A DNA stretch of 64,000 bases from Streptomyces avidinii (GTDB lineage: Bacteria; Actinomycetota; Actinomycetes; Streptomycetales; Streptomycetaceae), in the NCBI RefSeq assembly GCF_014650695.1, contig NZ_BMVL01000006.1, positions 186,001-250,000 of the forward strand, given 5' to 3'. A model generated the notes under the pieces. It was not told the DNA's origin and did not search any database. It saw nothing but the letters and a program-made list of their open reading frames with translations. Shown here one piece after another: positions 16,816-25,625 of this stretch. Position numbers and translations under genes: made by a program. Every line of letters starts with the position of its first letter. Position 1 is the stretch's first letter.

Positions 16816-17460
16816 CTACCGTTTGAGGTAGGCCAGGACGGCCAGTACCCGGCGGTTGTCGTCCGCGGATGGTTCGATCCGGAGTTTGGTGAAGATGGCG
16901 GCGGTGTGTTTGGCGACGGCGCTCTCACTGATGAACAGGGTTTGCGCCACGGCCGCGTTGGAGCGGCCCTCGGCCATCAGGGCCAGTACGTCCAGTTCGC
17001 GCGGGGTCAGCTGCGCGGTGGTGCCCCGGGCGTCGCTACGGACCAGTAGCCGTGCGATGACCTGCGGGTCCATGACCGTACCGCCTGCGGCGACGGTGCG
17101 TACCGCGTCGATGAACTGGGTGGTGTGCGTGATCCGGTCCTTGAGGAGGTAGCCGATGGCGCCTTGGCCTCCGGCGAGGAGTTCGTGTGCGTAGAGCTGG
17201 TCGACGTACTGGGAGAGTACGAGGACCGGGAGCGCCGGCCGGGATCGGCGTGCTTCGAGGGCGGCTTGAAGGCCCTCGTCGGTGAAGGTGGGGGGCAGGC
17301 GGATGTCGACGACGGCGACGTCCGGTTGTTCTTCGAGGAGTGTTTTGAGCAGGGCGGGGCCGTTGTCGACAGCGGCGATCACCTCGAATCCGTGTTCCTG
17401 GAGGGTACGGGTCAGTCCGTCCCGGAGGAGGAAGAGGTCTTCGGCGAGGACGACGCGCAC
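16816..17460 (-). CDS. LuxR/NarL-family response regulator
   Basis: 214 residues. The receiver domain (1-120) has the acidic pair in VVLAEDLFLL, phosphoacceptor Asp in VAVVDIRLPP and conserved Lys in YLLKDRI. The C-terminal LuxR helix-turn-helix (from about 147) has LTPRELDVLALMAEGRSNAAVAQ and a VAKHTAAIFTKL recognition helix. It starts with GTG after GGAG and overlaps the sensor kinase gene by 49 bp, so it is the third gene of an operon with the kinase and the CPBP protease. It should act on promoters after phosphorylation by the kinase; targets are unknown. Confidence 0.92.
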   Translation of the reverse strand: MRVVLAEDLFLLRDGLTRTLQEHGFEVIAAVDNGPALLKTLLEEQPDVAVVDIRLPPTFTDEGLQAALEARRSRPALPVLVLSQYVDQLYAHELLAGGQGAIGYLLKDRITHTTQFIDAVRTVAAGGTVMDPQVIARLLVRSDARGTTAQLTPRELDVLALMAEGRSNAAVAQTLFISESAVAKHTAAIFTKLRIEPSADDNRRVLAVLAYLKR

Positions 17461-18740
17461 GGTATCTCCAAGGTCGCGGTGGTCGGGCCGCCCGGCGGGC
17501 TGTGCAGGACGAGGGTTCCGTCGAAGGGGTCGAGGCGGCGGCGTACGCCTTGCAGTCCGCTTCCGTCGGGGTCGGCGCCACCGCGGCCTTCGTCGGTGAC
17601 CGTGGCGCGCAGGGCGCCGGCGGTGTGGCTGAGGCGGATACGGACCTCGGGGGCGCCGGAGTGTTTGGCGGCGTTGGCGAGGAGTTCCGCGACGGCGAAG
17701 TAGCCGGCTGATTCCACGGGGGCCGGGAGCCGGCCGGGCAGGGCCACCTCGATGTGCACGTCGAGGTGGCTGTCGAGGGCCAGCGAGCGGACCGCGTCGC
17801 CGAGCCCGCGGTCGGCGAGTATCGGGGGCAGGACGCCGTGGACGAGTTCGCGGAGGTCCTGGAGAGCCCGCTGGGAGGTGGCGCGTACCTCGTGCAGGAG
17901 TGCGCGGGCGGCCGGGGGGTCGCGGTCGAGGAGCCGGGTGGCTTCGTCGAGGGTCATGCCCATGGCGACGAGGCGTGCCTGTGCCCCGTCGTGCAGGTCC
18001 CGCTCGATGCGGCGCAGTTCGGCGGCCTGGACGTCGAGGATGTCGGCGCGGGATCCTGCGAGGTGTTCGATGCGGCGGACGAGTTCGGTGGTGTGCGGGG
18101 CGGCGAGCAGGCGTCTGCTCCAGCGTGCGTGGAGCCGCAGGGTGGCAGGGGCCGCTTTGAGTCCCGCGGCGATGAATCCGAGGCCGAGCAGGAGCGCGGC
18201 GAGCATCGTCGGGGTGGAGTCGACGAGGATGAAGGCGTACCAGTTGCCGTCGCCCAGGATCCGCCAGGTGAAGGGTTGCACGGCCGCGCCGAAGAGACCG
18301 TACTCGACGAGGGCCAGGGGCACGGCGGCGAGCAGTGCGCCTGTCCACGGCTCCGCCCAGGCCCAGCGCAGATCGTGCCAGAACCCGTCGTCGCCGAGGA
18401 GGGCCCGGGCCTGTCGGTGACGGCCGGTGGTGTCCTCGGGTGGGGTCGGACGGGGTGGGAGCGGTTGCGGTGGGCTGATCACGGTTCCCGTCCAGCGGAC
18501 GGCCCAGCCGCGGTAGCGGTCGGAGGTGCGGCGCAGGGCCGCTGCGGCGGGCGGGAGCAGGAGGAGGCCGATACCGACGGGCAGGAGGAGCAGCGCACCG
18601 ACCACGAGGGTGCCGGCTCCGAAGACGGCGAGCGCGGCGAGCGAGAGCAGCTGGCAGCGACCGATGTCGGCGAGGGCACCCCTGAGGCTGATGCCAGGGC
18701 GTCTGTCTGCCTGTGCCATGCCCACCTGTGGTTCCGTCAT
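17412..18740 (-). CDS. Two-component sensor histidine kinase (HisKA_3 type)
   Basis: 442 residues with four hydrophobic segments in the first 200 residues (two early, two around 135-195). The dimerisation and phosphoacceptor motif is RRIERDLHDGAQARLVAMGM and the ATPase domain has NAAKHSG and DEGRGGAD..GSGLQGVRRRL. The last 16 residues are read out of frame through the start of the response-regulator gene. The start codon lies 1 bp after the stop of the upstream CPBP gene, so translation is probably coupled. No large extracellular loop is present, which suggests membrane or intramembrane sensing. Confidence 0.9.
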   Translation of the reverse strand: MTEPQVGMAQADRRPGISLRGALADIGRCQLLSLAALAVFGAGTLVVGALLLLPVGIGLLLLPPAAAALRRTSDRYRGWAVRWTGTVISPPQPLPPRPTPPEDTTGRHRQARALLGDDGFWHDLRWAWAEPWTGALLAAVPLALVEYGLFGAAVQPFTWRILGDGNWYAFILVDSTPTMLAALLLGLGFIAAGLKAAPATLRLHARWSRRLLAAPHTTELVRRIEHLAGSRADILDVQAAELRRIERDLHDGAQARLVAMGMTLDEATRLLDRDPPAARALLHEVRATSQRALQDLRELVHGVLPPILADRGLGDAVRSLALDSHLDVHIEVALPGRLPAPVESAGYFAVAELLANAAKHSGAPEVRIRLSHTAGALRATVTDEGRGGADPDGSGLQGVRRRLDPFDGTLVLHSPPGGPTTATLEIPCASSSPKTSSSSGTD

Positions 18741-18741
18741 G

Positions 18742-19647
18742 TCAGCGCGTTCCGTTCGCTGTTGCGGCGGTGATCCTATCCGGCGTGGCCGCCGCCCGGC
18801 GGGCGGAGGTGATCCACGGGAGTGCTGCGACCAGGCAGGCGGCGCCGAAGACCGCCATCGGCGCTGTTGCCGGGGACGTCTCGTCCGTCACGAACAGCAT
18901 GCCGAGGTTGACCAGGGTGTGGAAGCCGCCCGCGAGCAGCAGCCGGTTGCTCCGTACGCGTTCCAGGGCCAGGCCGAGGATCACGGACATCGCGACGGTG
19001 GCGGTCAGGAATCCGGCCGCGTAGGCCGGCCCCTGGGTGAGGGCCGGTACGTGCCACAGGCCCCAGGCCGTCCCGACCAGGACGGAGGCTGTCACCGGGC
19101 CGAAGCGGGTGCGCAGCAGTGGCTGGAGGTAGCAGCGCCATCCGATCTCCTCGGCGCAGGCTCCGACGAGTTGGGCGGTCACGAGCAGGGTGAGGGGGTG
19201 TGCGAGGGCTCGGGGGCTGGTGACGGGGAGGGAGCCGGAGGTGAGGAGGGCGCCGCCGGCGGACAGTGCGGTGATCAGGGCGGCGGTGAGGAGGAGGGCG
19301 GCCCGGTTGCCGGAGGGCAGCCGGGCCTCGTGGTCTGCCGGTCCGTTGCTGCGGGCGGGCAGGGTCCCCACGAGCCGGTCCCTGATCCGTCCGGGCCACA
19401 GCAGCGCAACGGCAGCCACTGCGAGGACGGGGCCGAACTGGGTCAGTTGCAGCACCTCGGGCGGTATGCCGGTCGCGGGCTGGAGGGCTCCGCACAGTCC
19501 CGCAGCCACGAGGGCGACGGCGAGGAACACCCCTGTCTGCGCCGCCCATCCGCTGCGCTGCGCTCGCCGCTGCCCCTGCTCGTGCTCCTGCTCCGGCTTC
19601 TGCTTCTGCTTCTGCTTCTGCTTCTGGCCCTGCTTGTGGTCCGGCAT
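18742..19647 (-). CDS. CPBP-family intramembrane glutamic endopeptidase
   Basis: 301 residues with about eight hydrophobic segments. The catalytic motifs are VGACAEEIGWR, TAWGLWHVP and GGFHTLVNLG, the usual EExxxR/FxxxH/HxxxN set of Abi/CPBP proteases. The N-terminus is a charged repeat (QKQKQKQK) encoded by CTTCTG units. It is the first gene of an operon with the kinase and regulator, so it may process a membrane signal or protect the cell. A perfect 9-bp dyad lies 103 bp upstream. Confidence 0.88.
   Translation of the reverse strand: MPDHKQGQKQKQKQKQKPEQEHEQGQRRAQRSGWAAQTGVFLAVALVAAGLCGALQPATGIPPEVLQLTQFGPVLAVAAVALLWPGRIRDRLVGTLPARSNGPADHEARLPSGNRAALLLTAALITALSAGGALLTSGSLPVTSPRALAHPLTLLVTAQLVGACAEEIGWRCYLQPLLRTRFGPVTASVLVGTAWGLWHVPALTQGPAYAAGFLTATVAMSVILGLALERVRSNRLLLAGGFHTLVNLGMLFVTDETSPATAPMAVFGAACLVAALPWITSARRAAATPDRITAATANGTR
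19597..19626. repeat. CTTCTG hexanucleotide repeat inside CPBP gene
   Basis: Five perfect tandem copies near the 5' end of the CPBP gene, coding alternating Lys and Gln. Copy-number change would stay in frame. Confidence 0.95.
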
Positions 19648-20020
19648 GATGCCCGGCCTCCCCGCGGATCGCTGGCGGCGCGACGGTCACGCCCCGTGTT
19701 CGACTCTGCCGGTCGGGGCCGGGGCCGTCCTTGCACGTGGGTGCCGGAAGGGGGTGTATCCAGGTACACCCCCCACACCCGGCTGTGCGGGCAGGCCCGT
19801 GCGGCTCCGGGCCACGCCTGCAGCCCGGCGACGCGGCCGAGGGGCACACCAGAGCCTCCCGCCCGCGCTGAACGAAACAGGCCCGCTCCAGCCCGAGCCT
19901 CGCCTCGCCGGGCTGAGCGGACAGGGTCCCCCTCACCAGCCACACCCGCCGCTCCACCACTGCCGGGTCCGGGCCTCGCCCGATGCGCAGGCGTTTCCAC
20001 GGGGCAGGCCGCGGGCGTAC
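19648..20020. other. Intergenic region upstream of CPBP operon
   Basis: No credible gene: the arginine- and proline-rich frames here are GC-bias artefacts. It holds the dyad at 19750-19773, probably part of the operon's control region, and the 3' flank of the MarR gene. Confidence 0.6.
19750..19773. promoter_or_regulatory. Perfect inverted repeat upstream of CPBP-kinase-regulator operon
   Basis: Arms GGGGGTGTA and TACACCCCC separated by 6 bp, located 103-126 bp upstream of the CPBP start. It could be the binding site of the response regulator or of another factor. It could also form a hairpin, but it lies ahead of the operon rather than behind a gene. Confidence 0.5.
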
Positions 20021-20551
20021 CTACGGCGCGGGAGTCGCGGGTGTCTGCGGAGCAGGAGTCGGGGATTCGTGCGGGACCGACGGGTGACCTGCGGCGCGGG
20101 TGTCGTCTTCCTCCGTGCGCGGCCAGTAGCGTCCTTCGAGGGCCTCGGCGCTGCGGTTGAGCCGGATCAGGACGTCCTCGAGCTCCTTCACCTGCTCAGG
20201 AGACCAGTCGGCGACCACCCGGGCCAGGCAGGACCGGTTGACCTCACGGTCTTCGGCGAGCCGGCGCCCGCCCTCAGCGGTGATGCACAGCTTGCGGGCC
20301 ATGCCGCCGTCCGGGTCCGCAACGCGCTCGGCCAGTCCGCAGCGCAGCAGCGCGGCCGTCTGGCGGTTCACGGTCGAGGTGTCGAGCCCGAAGGCCTCCG
20401 CCAACTGTCCGATGGACATGGGGCCTTGTGTGTCGATCCGGCTGAGCAGCAGGTACGCCGACCGCTCCAGGCGTTCGGGGTCGCGCTCGCGCCGGGCAAG
20501 CACCTGGTGCCGCGAGAGCAGCATCAGCTCCCGCTCCAGTTTCTCAAGCAC
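20021..20551 (-). CDS. MarR-family transcriptional regulator
   Basis: 176 residues. The winged helix occupies about residues 45-110, with PMSIGQLAEAFGLDTSTVNRQTAALLRCGLAER. The C-terminus has a disordered Pro/Thr tail. The start is taken as GTG 20551 because GGAGG lies about 5 bases before it. It is divergent from the old yellow enzyme gene at 20746 with a CATAG dyad between them, the typical arrangement of a MarR repressor controlling an electrophile-detoxifying reductase. Confidence 0.85.
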   Translation of the reverse strand: MLEKLERELMLLSRHQVLARRERDPERLERSAYLLLSRIDTQGPMSIGQLAEAFGLDTSTVNRQTAALLRCGLAERVADPDGGMARKLCITAEGGRRLAEDREVNRSCLARVVADWSPEQVKELEDVLIRLNRSAEALEGRYWPRTEEDDTRAAGHPSVPHESPTPAPQTPATPAP

Positions 20552-20677
20552 TGCACCTCCCGCTCCTTCCGGCGCTCCATTATTGCGGACCTGTGAACCC
20601 GGGGACCGGCGGACCCCTGCACGGCTCGGTCTGCCGGCGACGCAGCGCGACGGCCGGACACGGCAATATGCATGATA

Positions 20678-20695
20678 CATAGCGTGTGTACTATG
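20678..20695. promoter_or_regulatory. Candidate MarR operator
   Basis: CATAG-N8-CTATG (20678-20695) inside a markedly AT-rich strip (TATGCATGATACATAG) between the divergent MarR and old yellow enzyme genes. It overlaps the likely promoters of both. Confidence 0.55.
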
Positions 20696-20745
20696 CACTT
20701 CTCGTTGCCATCCGACGAGCCACAGCCTCAATCCGGAGGACCCGC

Positions 20746-21876
20746 ATGACCGTCACCACGTCCACCGCCTCCCGCGCGGCCGAGATCCTGTCCCGGCCCG
20801 TCAAGCTGAACGGCCTGACCGTCCCCAACCGCATCGTGATGGCCCCGATGACGCGGATGTTCTCCCCCGGCGGCGTGCCCGGCGAGGACGTGCAGGCGTA
20901 CTACGCCGGCCGGGCCGCCGCGGGTGTGGGCCTGATCGTCACCGAGGGCACCTACGTCGGTCACGACTCCGCCGGGCAGAGCGACCGGGTGCCGCGGTTC
21001 CACGGCGAGGACCAGCTGGCGGGGTGGGCCAAGGTCGCCGCGGCCGTGCACGAGGCGGGCGGCACGATCGTGCCGCAGCTCTGGCACATAGGCATGGTGC
21101 GCAAGCAGGGCGAGGCGCCGTACACCGACGCCCCCGCCGTCGGCCCCTCCGGCATCCGCGTCGACGGCACCGAGGGAACCGGCAGGGCGATGACCCGTGC
21201 CGACCTCGACGACGTCATCGGTGCCTTCGCCGACGCCGCCGCGGAGGCCGAGCGGATCGGCTTCGACGGCGTCGAACTGCACGGCGCCCACGGTTACCTG
21301 CTCGACCAGTTCCTGTGGGAGCGGACCAACCGCCGCACCGACGCCTACGGCGGCAGCTCGGTGGCCCGTACGAAGTTCGCCGCGGAGATCGTCAAGGCGG
21401 TCCGCGAACGCGTCGCGGCCGACTTCCCGGTGATCTTCCGCTACTCCCAGTGGAAGCAGGAGGCCTACGACGCCCGGCTCGCGCAGACCCCGGAGGAGCT
21501 GGAGGCGATCCTGGCCCCGCTGGCGACGGCGGGCGTGGACGTCTTCCACGCCTCCACCCGGCGCTACTGGCTCCCGGAGTTCGAGGGCTCGGACCTGAAC
21601 CTGGCGGGCTGGACCAAGAAGCTCACCGGCCGGCCGACCATCACCGTCGGTTCGGTCGGCCTCGACGGCGACTTCATCCGCGCCTTCGCGGGCGAGGGTG
21701 CGGCACTCGGCGACATCGACAACCTCCTGGACCGCATGGAACGCGACGAGTTCGACATGGTCGCCGTCGGCCGGGCACTGCTCCAGGACCCCCAGTGGGC
21801 GGCGAAGGTCCTCGGCAACCGCTTCGACGAGCTGAAGGCGTACGACGCGGCGGCGCTCAAGTCACTCAGCCGGTAA
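20746..21876 (+). CDS. Old yellow enzyme-family NADH:flavin oxidoreductase
   Basis: 376 residues, a single TIM barrel. The front strand PNRIVMAPMTRMFS, VPQLWHIG and the catalytic HGAHGYLLDQFL, followed by NRRTDAYGGS, identify the FMN-dependent OYE family. The active-site pair is His/His (HGAH) rather than His/Asn, as in YqjM-type members. Expected reaction: NAD(P)H-dependent reduction of activated alkenes such as enones. GGAGGA precedes ATG 20746. Control by the divergent MarR regulator is likely, and a strong hairpin ends the unit. Confidence 0.92.
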   Translation: MTVTTSTASRAAEILSRPVKLNGLTVPNRIVMAPMTRMFSPGGVPGEDVQAYYAGRAAAGVGLIVTEGTYVGHDSAGQSDRVPRFHGEDQLAGWAKVAAAVHEAGGTIVPQLWHIGMVRKQGEAPYTDAPAVGPSGIRVDGTEGTGRAMTRADLDDVIGAFADAAAEAERIGFDGVELHGAHGYLLDQFLWERTNRRTDAYGGSSVARTKFAAEIVKAVRERVAADFPVIFRYSQWKQEAYDARLAQTPEELEAILAPLATAGVDVFHASTRRYWLPEFEGSDLNLAGWTKKLTGRPTITVGSVGLDGDFIRAFAGEGAALGDIDNLLDRMERDEFDMVAVGRALLQDPQWAAKVLGNRFDELKAYDAAALKSLSR

Positions 21877-21906
21877 GCCGGAAGCGGTCCGGAAGGCCGA
21901 TCCGAG

Positions 21907-21946
21907 GACGTCCCGTGACATCGGTCCGCCGAGGTCACGGGACGTC
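21907..21946 (+). terminator. Terminator after old yellow enzyme gene
   Basis: A perfect 13-bp stem (GACGTCCCGTGAC and complement) with a 14-nt loop, 30 bp after the stop codon. Confidence 0.85.
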
Positions 21947-22262
21947 GGGGCTCGGCCGGAGGCAGTCTGCCCGGCAGCCCCGCGTGCCGCTCACCTTCAG
22001 CCGATCGCTCGGGCATCTTCGACGGAGAGTTCGTTGCGGGAGCCCGGCGGCTGCTCGTCCTCATGCAGGGAGGCCGAGGTGTTGGTCGGCAGGTCCCGTC
22101 CCCCTGGCGGCCACATATCCCGTGACCAGTACGAGGATGTGTCCATCATGACAGGTCAGCGCCGTTTTGCGTAGGACGGAACGCACAGTTCGCGAGCCTT
22201 GTCCGGTCCGCTCCCCAACTCCCAGAATCTCCTTTGTGGATCATCCGGAGAACAGGGGGAAC
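21947..22262. other. Intergenic stretch with possible remnant
   Basis: No intact gene. A short plus-strand frame (IFDGEFVAGARRLLVLMQ, about 22015-22068) looks coding-like but has no start or recognisable family. The final 60 bp presumably hold the promoter of the TPR-like gene. Confidence 0.3.
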
Positions 22263-23435
22263 ATGGGGAAGATCGATCACGACGCGGTGCTGCGGGCACG
22301 CGTGCTGCTGCTGGGTTCCGGCCGGTTGGACCTGCACGAAGAGGTGCATGCGTACCGGGTTCTGGCGGAGGTGAGCCCGCAGGCGTATCTGCCGAAGCTG
22401 GTCGACGCGCTGGTCTCGATGAGCTACCGCAGCCGGGACCCGGAGGTGAACCTGACGCCGGCCTCCGAAGCGGTCGAGGCCGCGCGGAGGATCGAGGCCG
22501 GGGCGCCGTCGCGGGCGGAACGGCTGTGCAGGGCCCTGAATGTCTACCGGGCGACCCTGTTCGCCCTCGGGCGCCGACCCGAGGGGTACGCGGCCTGCGA
22601 GGAAATGGCCGAGGCCGGACAGAGCGGGCAGCTGGCGAACGTCCTGGCCGAGGAGGGGCGGTTCCAGGAGGCCGCGGAGCTCAACGAGAAGGCAGCCCGG
22701 AACGGCATACCGGAGCACTCCTTCTGGAACATGGTCGAGTGGGCGGCGAACCTGGAGGGCGCCGGACTGCACGACGCCGCATCGGCCGTCTTCTGCGAGC
22801 TCCTCGACCAGACCCGGCGCGAGGCCGCCGAGCAGAGCACGGCGCTGGCCATCCTCACCTGGGAGCTGGTGCACCTCTCCCGGATGCGCGATGCCGCCGG
22901 GCGGCGGGCCGACGCCGCGGCCACCCGGCGGGAGGCGCTGGCCGCCCTGGAGGAACTGGCGACGACGGGCGAGCCGAAGAACTGGAGCTGCATCCTCGGG
23001 TGGTGGGTCACCCTGTTCGCCCTGTCGGGGCGGGCCGACGAACCGGCTGCGAGCGCCGAGTCCCCGATGCCGCCGTTCGGCACCGACCTCAGATGGTCGA
23101 GGGACACGCGGGATGCCTTCCTCGGCGCCGTGCCAGCGCTCGAAACGAAGGCGGCAGGACTGCGGGAGGCCGGCCGGCTGCCTGAACTGGTCGACGTCCA
23201 GCGCAGAATCAGCATCCGCGCGGCCCTCCGCGAGGGCGACCACCCCTATCGTTTCGGTGAAAGGTTCAAGCCGCACTTCGACGAAGGCGTAGCACTCGCC
23301 CGCCGCCTGCCCGACGACCCCGCCCGCCTCGCCCGAGCCTTGACGGACCGCTCGATGTTCCTCGTCGCCGCCCGCACCTTCGAACCCGCGTTCGCCGACT
23401 TCGCCGAGGCCGTCGCCCTCGTCGACGCCCGGTAG
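22263..23435 (+). CDS. TPR-like helical repeat protein of unknown function
   Basis: 390 residues, almost entirely alpha-helical, with tetratricopeptide-like spacing of Ala/Leu/Tyr (AYRVLAEVSPQAYLPKLVDAL, LANVLAEEGRFQEAAELNEKAA, ALTDRSMFLVAARTFEPAFADFAEAVAL). Such solenoids bind peptides or partner proteins. Streptomyces has many, often beside AfsR-like or conflict ATPases; none is adjacent here. AGGGGG precedes ATG 22263. An in-frame extension upstream has no ribosome-binding site. Confidence 0.7.
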   Translation: MGKIDHDAVLRARVLLLGSGRLDLHEEVHAYRVLAEVSPQAYLPKLVDALVSMSYRSRDPEVNLTPASEAVEAARRIEAGAPSRAERLCRALNVYRATLFALGRRPEGYAACEEMAEAGQSGQLANVLAEEGRFQEAAELNEKAARNGIPEHSFWNMVEWAANLEGAGLHDAASAVFCELLDQTRREAAEQSTALAILTWELVHLSRMRDAAGRRADAAATRREALAALEELATTGEPKNWSCILGWWVTLFALSGRADEPAASAESPMPPFGTDLRWSRDTRDAFLGAVPALETKAAGLREAGRLPELVDVQRRISIRAALREGDHPYRFGERFKPHFDEGVALARRLPDDPARLARALTDRSMFLVAARTFEPAFADFAEAVALVDAR

Positions 23436-23490
23436 CCGATGCACGGGGACGGCTGCTTCGACCGGGCAGGCCGACCGGGAGCTGCGTCGG

Positions 23491-24462
23491 TCATGGACGC
23501 TGATCGCGGGAACCGGTCCCACGTCTGCGCAGCACAGAACGCAGGGCGCCCGAACTTTCATAACCCACCCGACCGGCTATTTCCGAGAGGGGTAGTCGAG
23601 TCGTTCGCAACAGGAAGGTGGCGCGTTCGATGCGGAGATCCTGGATGAAACGGACAGGCGTACAGCCCAGCGTTCGAGCCATCGTCCGCTGCAGGGTTCG
23701 CTCGCTCACCCCCAGATCCCGCGCCGCCTCGGAGACGGACAGTGGTTGGCCCAGGCGACCGCGCACCCATGTCTCGAACGCCGAAACAAGCGGATCGCAT
23801 TGGGCCAGAGCGCTGGGAATCGCATAGGCAGCCTGCGACTCCCGGTCGTCCATCACCATGAACCGTCGCACCAGGTCGGCCAGTACGGGACTGCGCATCC
23901 TCACGAGGGCGAGGGCCAGGTCGAGGTGACTGAAGGCGGCTCCCGCCGTCGTGATGCCGTCGGAGGTTGTGACCAGGCGAGTCTCGTCGAGAGTCACGGC
24001 CGGATAGTTCTGGCGGAATACCGGTGACAGCCACCAGCTCGTCGTGGCCTGCAAGCCGTTCAGCACACCCGATTCGGCCAGTAGGAAAGTACCGGTGCAA
24101 GAGGAAGCGAGCGCGGTGCCCTGCTCACGCGCCTCGGCAATCAGCCGCCGGGCGGGCCGGTGCAGCGGGGACGCGACGAGCTCGAGGAGTGCACGCGGTG
24201 CGCGCTCCGCGAGGGCCGGGAGTACGAGGAAGTCGAATGCCTGCCCTGATTCGATCGACTCCGTATCCACGTGATGCCCTTGGCCCGTACGTATGCGCCG
24301 GCGCACCCCCACCGTTCGGACGTCCCAGGGCTGGGGCGGGTTCTCCACTTCGCTCCGGAGCGCATTGGCCGCTTGAAGCACGTCAAGGATGGCGGCGAGG
24401 CCCGAGTCAAAGACGCCATCCAGCGCCAGCACAGCTGTCTTCATGTCGGAAACGATACTCAT
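23491..24462 (-). CDS. GlxA-family (DJ-1/PfpI-AraC) transcriptional regulator
   Basis: About 323 residues. Residues 1-180 form a DJ-1/PfpI-like domain with LASSCTGTFLLAESG at the nucleophile-elbow position and TTSWWLSP. The C-terminal AraC domain has two helix-turn-helix motifs (LSVSEAARDLGVSERTLQRTM and LSEIAGRVGYESSGALRSVL). The start is set at ATG 24462; ATG 24444 and 24489 are alternatives and none has a good ribosome-binding site. A perfect 14-bp palindrome (24465-24478) touches the start, so autoregulation is likely. Divergent from the thioesterase gene. Confidence 0.85.
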   Translation of the reverse strand: MSIVSDMKTAVLALDGVFDSGLAAILDVLQAANALRSEVENPPQPWDVRTVGVRRRIRTGQGHHVDTESIESGQAFDFLVLPALAERAPRALLELVASPLHRPARRLIAEAREQGTALASSCTGTFLLAESGVLNGLQATTSWWLSPVFRQNYPAVTLDETRLVTTSDGITTAGAAFSHLDLALALVRMRSPVLADLVRRFMVMDDRESQAAYAIPSALAQCDPLVSAFETWVRGRLGQPLSVSEAARDLGVSERTLQRTMARTLGCTPVRFIQDLRIERATFLLRTTRLPLSEIAGRVGYESSGALRSVLRRRGTGSRDQRP

Positions 24463-24464
24463 GA

Positions 24465-24478
24465 TGTCGGATCCGACA
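24465..24478. promoter_or_regulatory. Perfect palindrome between GlxA-type regulator and thioesterase
   Basis: TGTCGGATCCGACA, fully self-complementary over 14 bp, 3 bp upstream of the regulator start and 37 bp upstream of the thioesterase start. A half copy (ATGTCGGA) recurs at 24443-24450. Confidence 0.55.
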
Positions 24479-24514
24479 CTGGCGGGCACTGGCGGCTCGG
24501 CCTAGATTCGCGGC

Positions 24515-25030
24515 ATGACAACGAACAGCGCTGCCACAGCCCCCCGTTCGCGCACACACACCTGGGAACCCCGCCCCGAGCCAACGCCCGACCTCCTGCG
24601 GTTGACCGGCCGGGAGATCCTGCAGGGAGCCGTCAACGGGCAGTTCCCACCCTCATCGATCATGAGCACGATGGGTTTCCGCCTCCTCGAGGTCGGTGAC
24701 GGCTGTGTGGTGTTCGAGGGAGATCCCGGCGATCACCTCCTGAACCCCATGGGCACTGTGCACGGAGGCTTCCTGGCCACACTGCTCGACTCTGCTCTCG
24801 GCTCCGCAGTGATGAGCAAGCTGCCGGCTGCCACGTCGTACACGACGGTGCAGCTCGGGGTGCACATGGTTCGGCCCGTTCTCGCTGACACTCCAGCCCT
24901 GCGTTGTGAGGGCATTGCCCTGCACGTGGGTCGCAGGACGGCGACCGCCGAAGCACGCGTCACCGGAACGCACGACGGGAAGCTCTACGCCCATGGAACC
25001 ACGACCTGCGCCATTGTCCGTTTCGCCTGA
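24515..25030 (+). CDS. PaaI-family hotdog thioesterase
   Basis: 171 residues. The hotdog helix carries NPMGTVHGGFLATLLDSALGSAV (the HGG and downstream Asp typical of PaaI/4-hydroxybenzoyl-CoA thioesterase-like enzymes) after MGFRLLEVGDGCVVF. It should hydrolyse acyl-CoA or aryl-CoA thioesters; the acyl group is not predicted. It is divergent from, and probably regulated by, the GlxA-type protein. The first 30 residues are disordered-looking, so a later start cannot be excluded. Confidence 0.85.
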   Translation: MTTNSAATAPRSRTHTWEPRPEPTPDLLRLTGREILQGAVNGQFPPSSIMSTMGFRLLEVGDGCVVFEGDPGDHLLNPMGTVHGGFLATLLDSALGSAVMSKLPAATSYTTVQLGVHMVRPVLADTPALRCEGIALHVGRRTATAEARVTGTHDGKLYAHGTTTCAIVRFA

Positions 25031-25285
25031 GCCGGTGCTGCCCCGGCCCGCCCGGGCACGGGTGCCGTGCGCGCCCGGCCGGGAGTCGGGCGCCATCCGA
25101 TTCGTCCAGGTGCATCCGGTGTGAGCGGGACGGACGCCGGGAGAGGGCTCGGGAGTGCGCGCCCGAGCCGTCCGGGAAGGCCACTGCCCGAGCGGGTCCT
25201 CACCGGCCTTCGCGTCCCCCGACCCCGCCCCTGCGGCGTCCGCCGGCTTCCCCCTTGCCCCGGCTGCCCAGGGCTCCCGGCAGCG

Positions 25286-25510
25286 TCAGGTGCCGCCGGT
25301 CCACACCTCTGGCCCGCCGCCCTCCCACCGGATCGGCCCGTCCTCGGACAGCTGCACATCCTCCAGACCGGCCCGGCGCAGGAACTCCGACACGTCTCCG
25401 GGCGTGAACGCCCGGCCGAGGTCCGCGTCCACGCCGAGCGCGTGCACCGTGACCTTGCGCCCGCCCTGCGGCGACACGGGGTGGATCACGATCTCCGTTT
25501 GGTCCGCCAT
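25286..25510 (-). CDS. Small conserved actinobacterial protein of unknown function
   Basis: 74 residues starting MADQTEIVIHPVSPQGGRKVTV, a front I recognise from short conserved hypothetical proteins in Streptomyces. It is acidic overall with no membrane segment or metal site. No function is known to me. It is divergent from the AraC-type gene at 25626. Confidence 0.6.
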   Translation of the reverse strand: MADQTEIVIHPVSPQGGRKVTVHALGVDADLGRAFTPGDVSEFLRRAGLEDVQLSEDGPIRWEGGGPEVWTGGT

Positions 25511-25625
25511 ACATCCAGCGTGCGACGGACGGGGCGCTGCGGCACCCCGACACCTCGAAATCCGCCTTCTCGTTCTCCTGACGCAAAATGGGCCGAGCGG
25601 CGCCCAGGGCGGGGGGAACCGACAG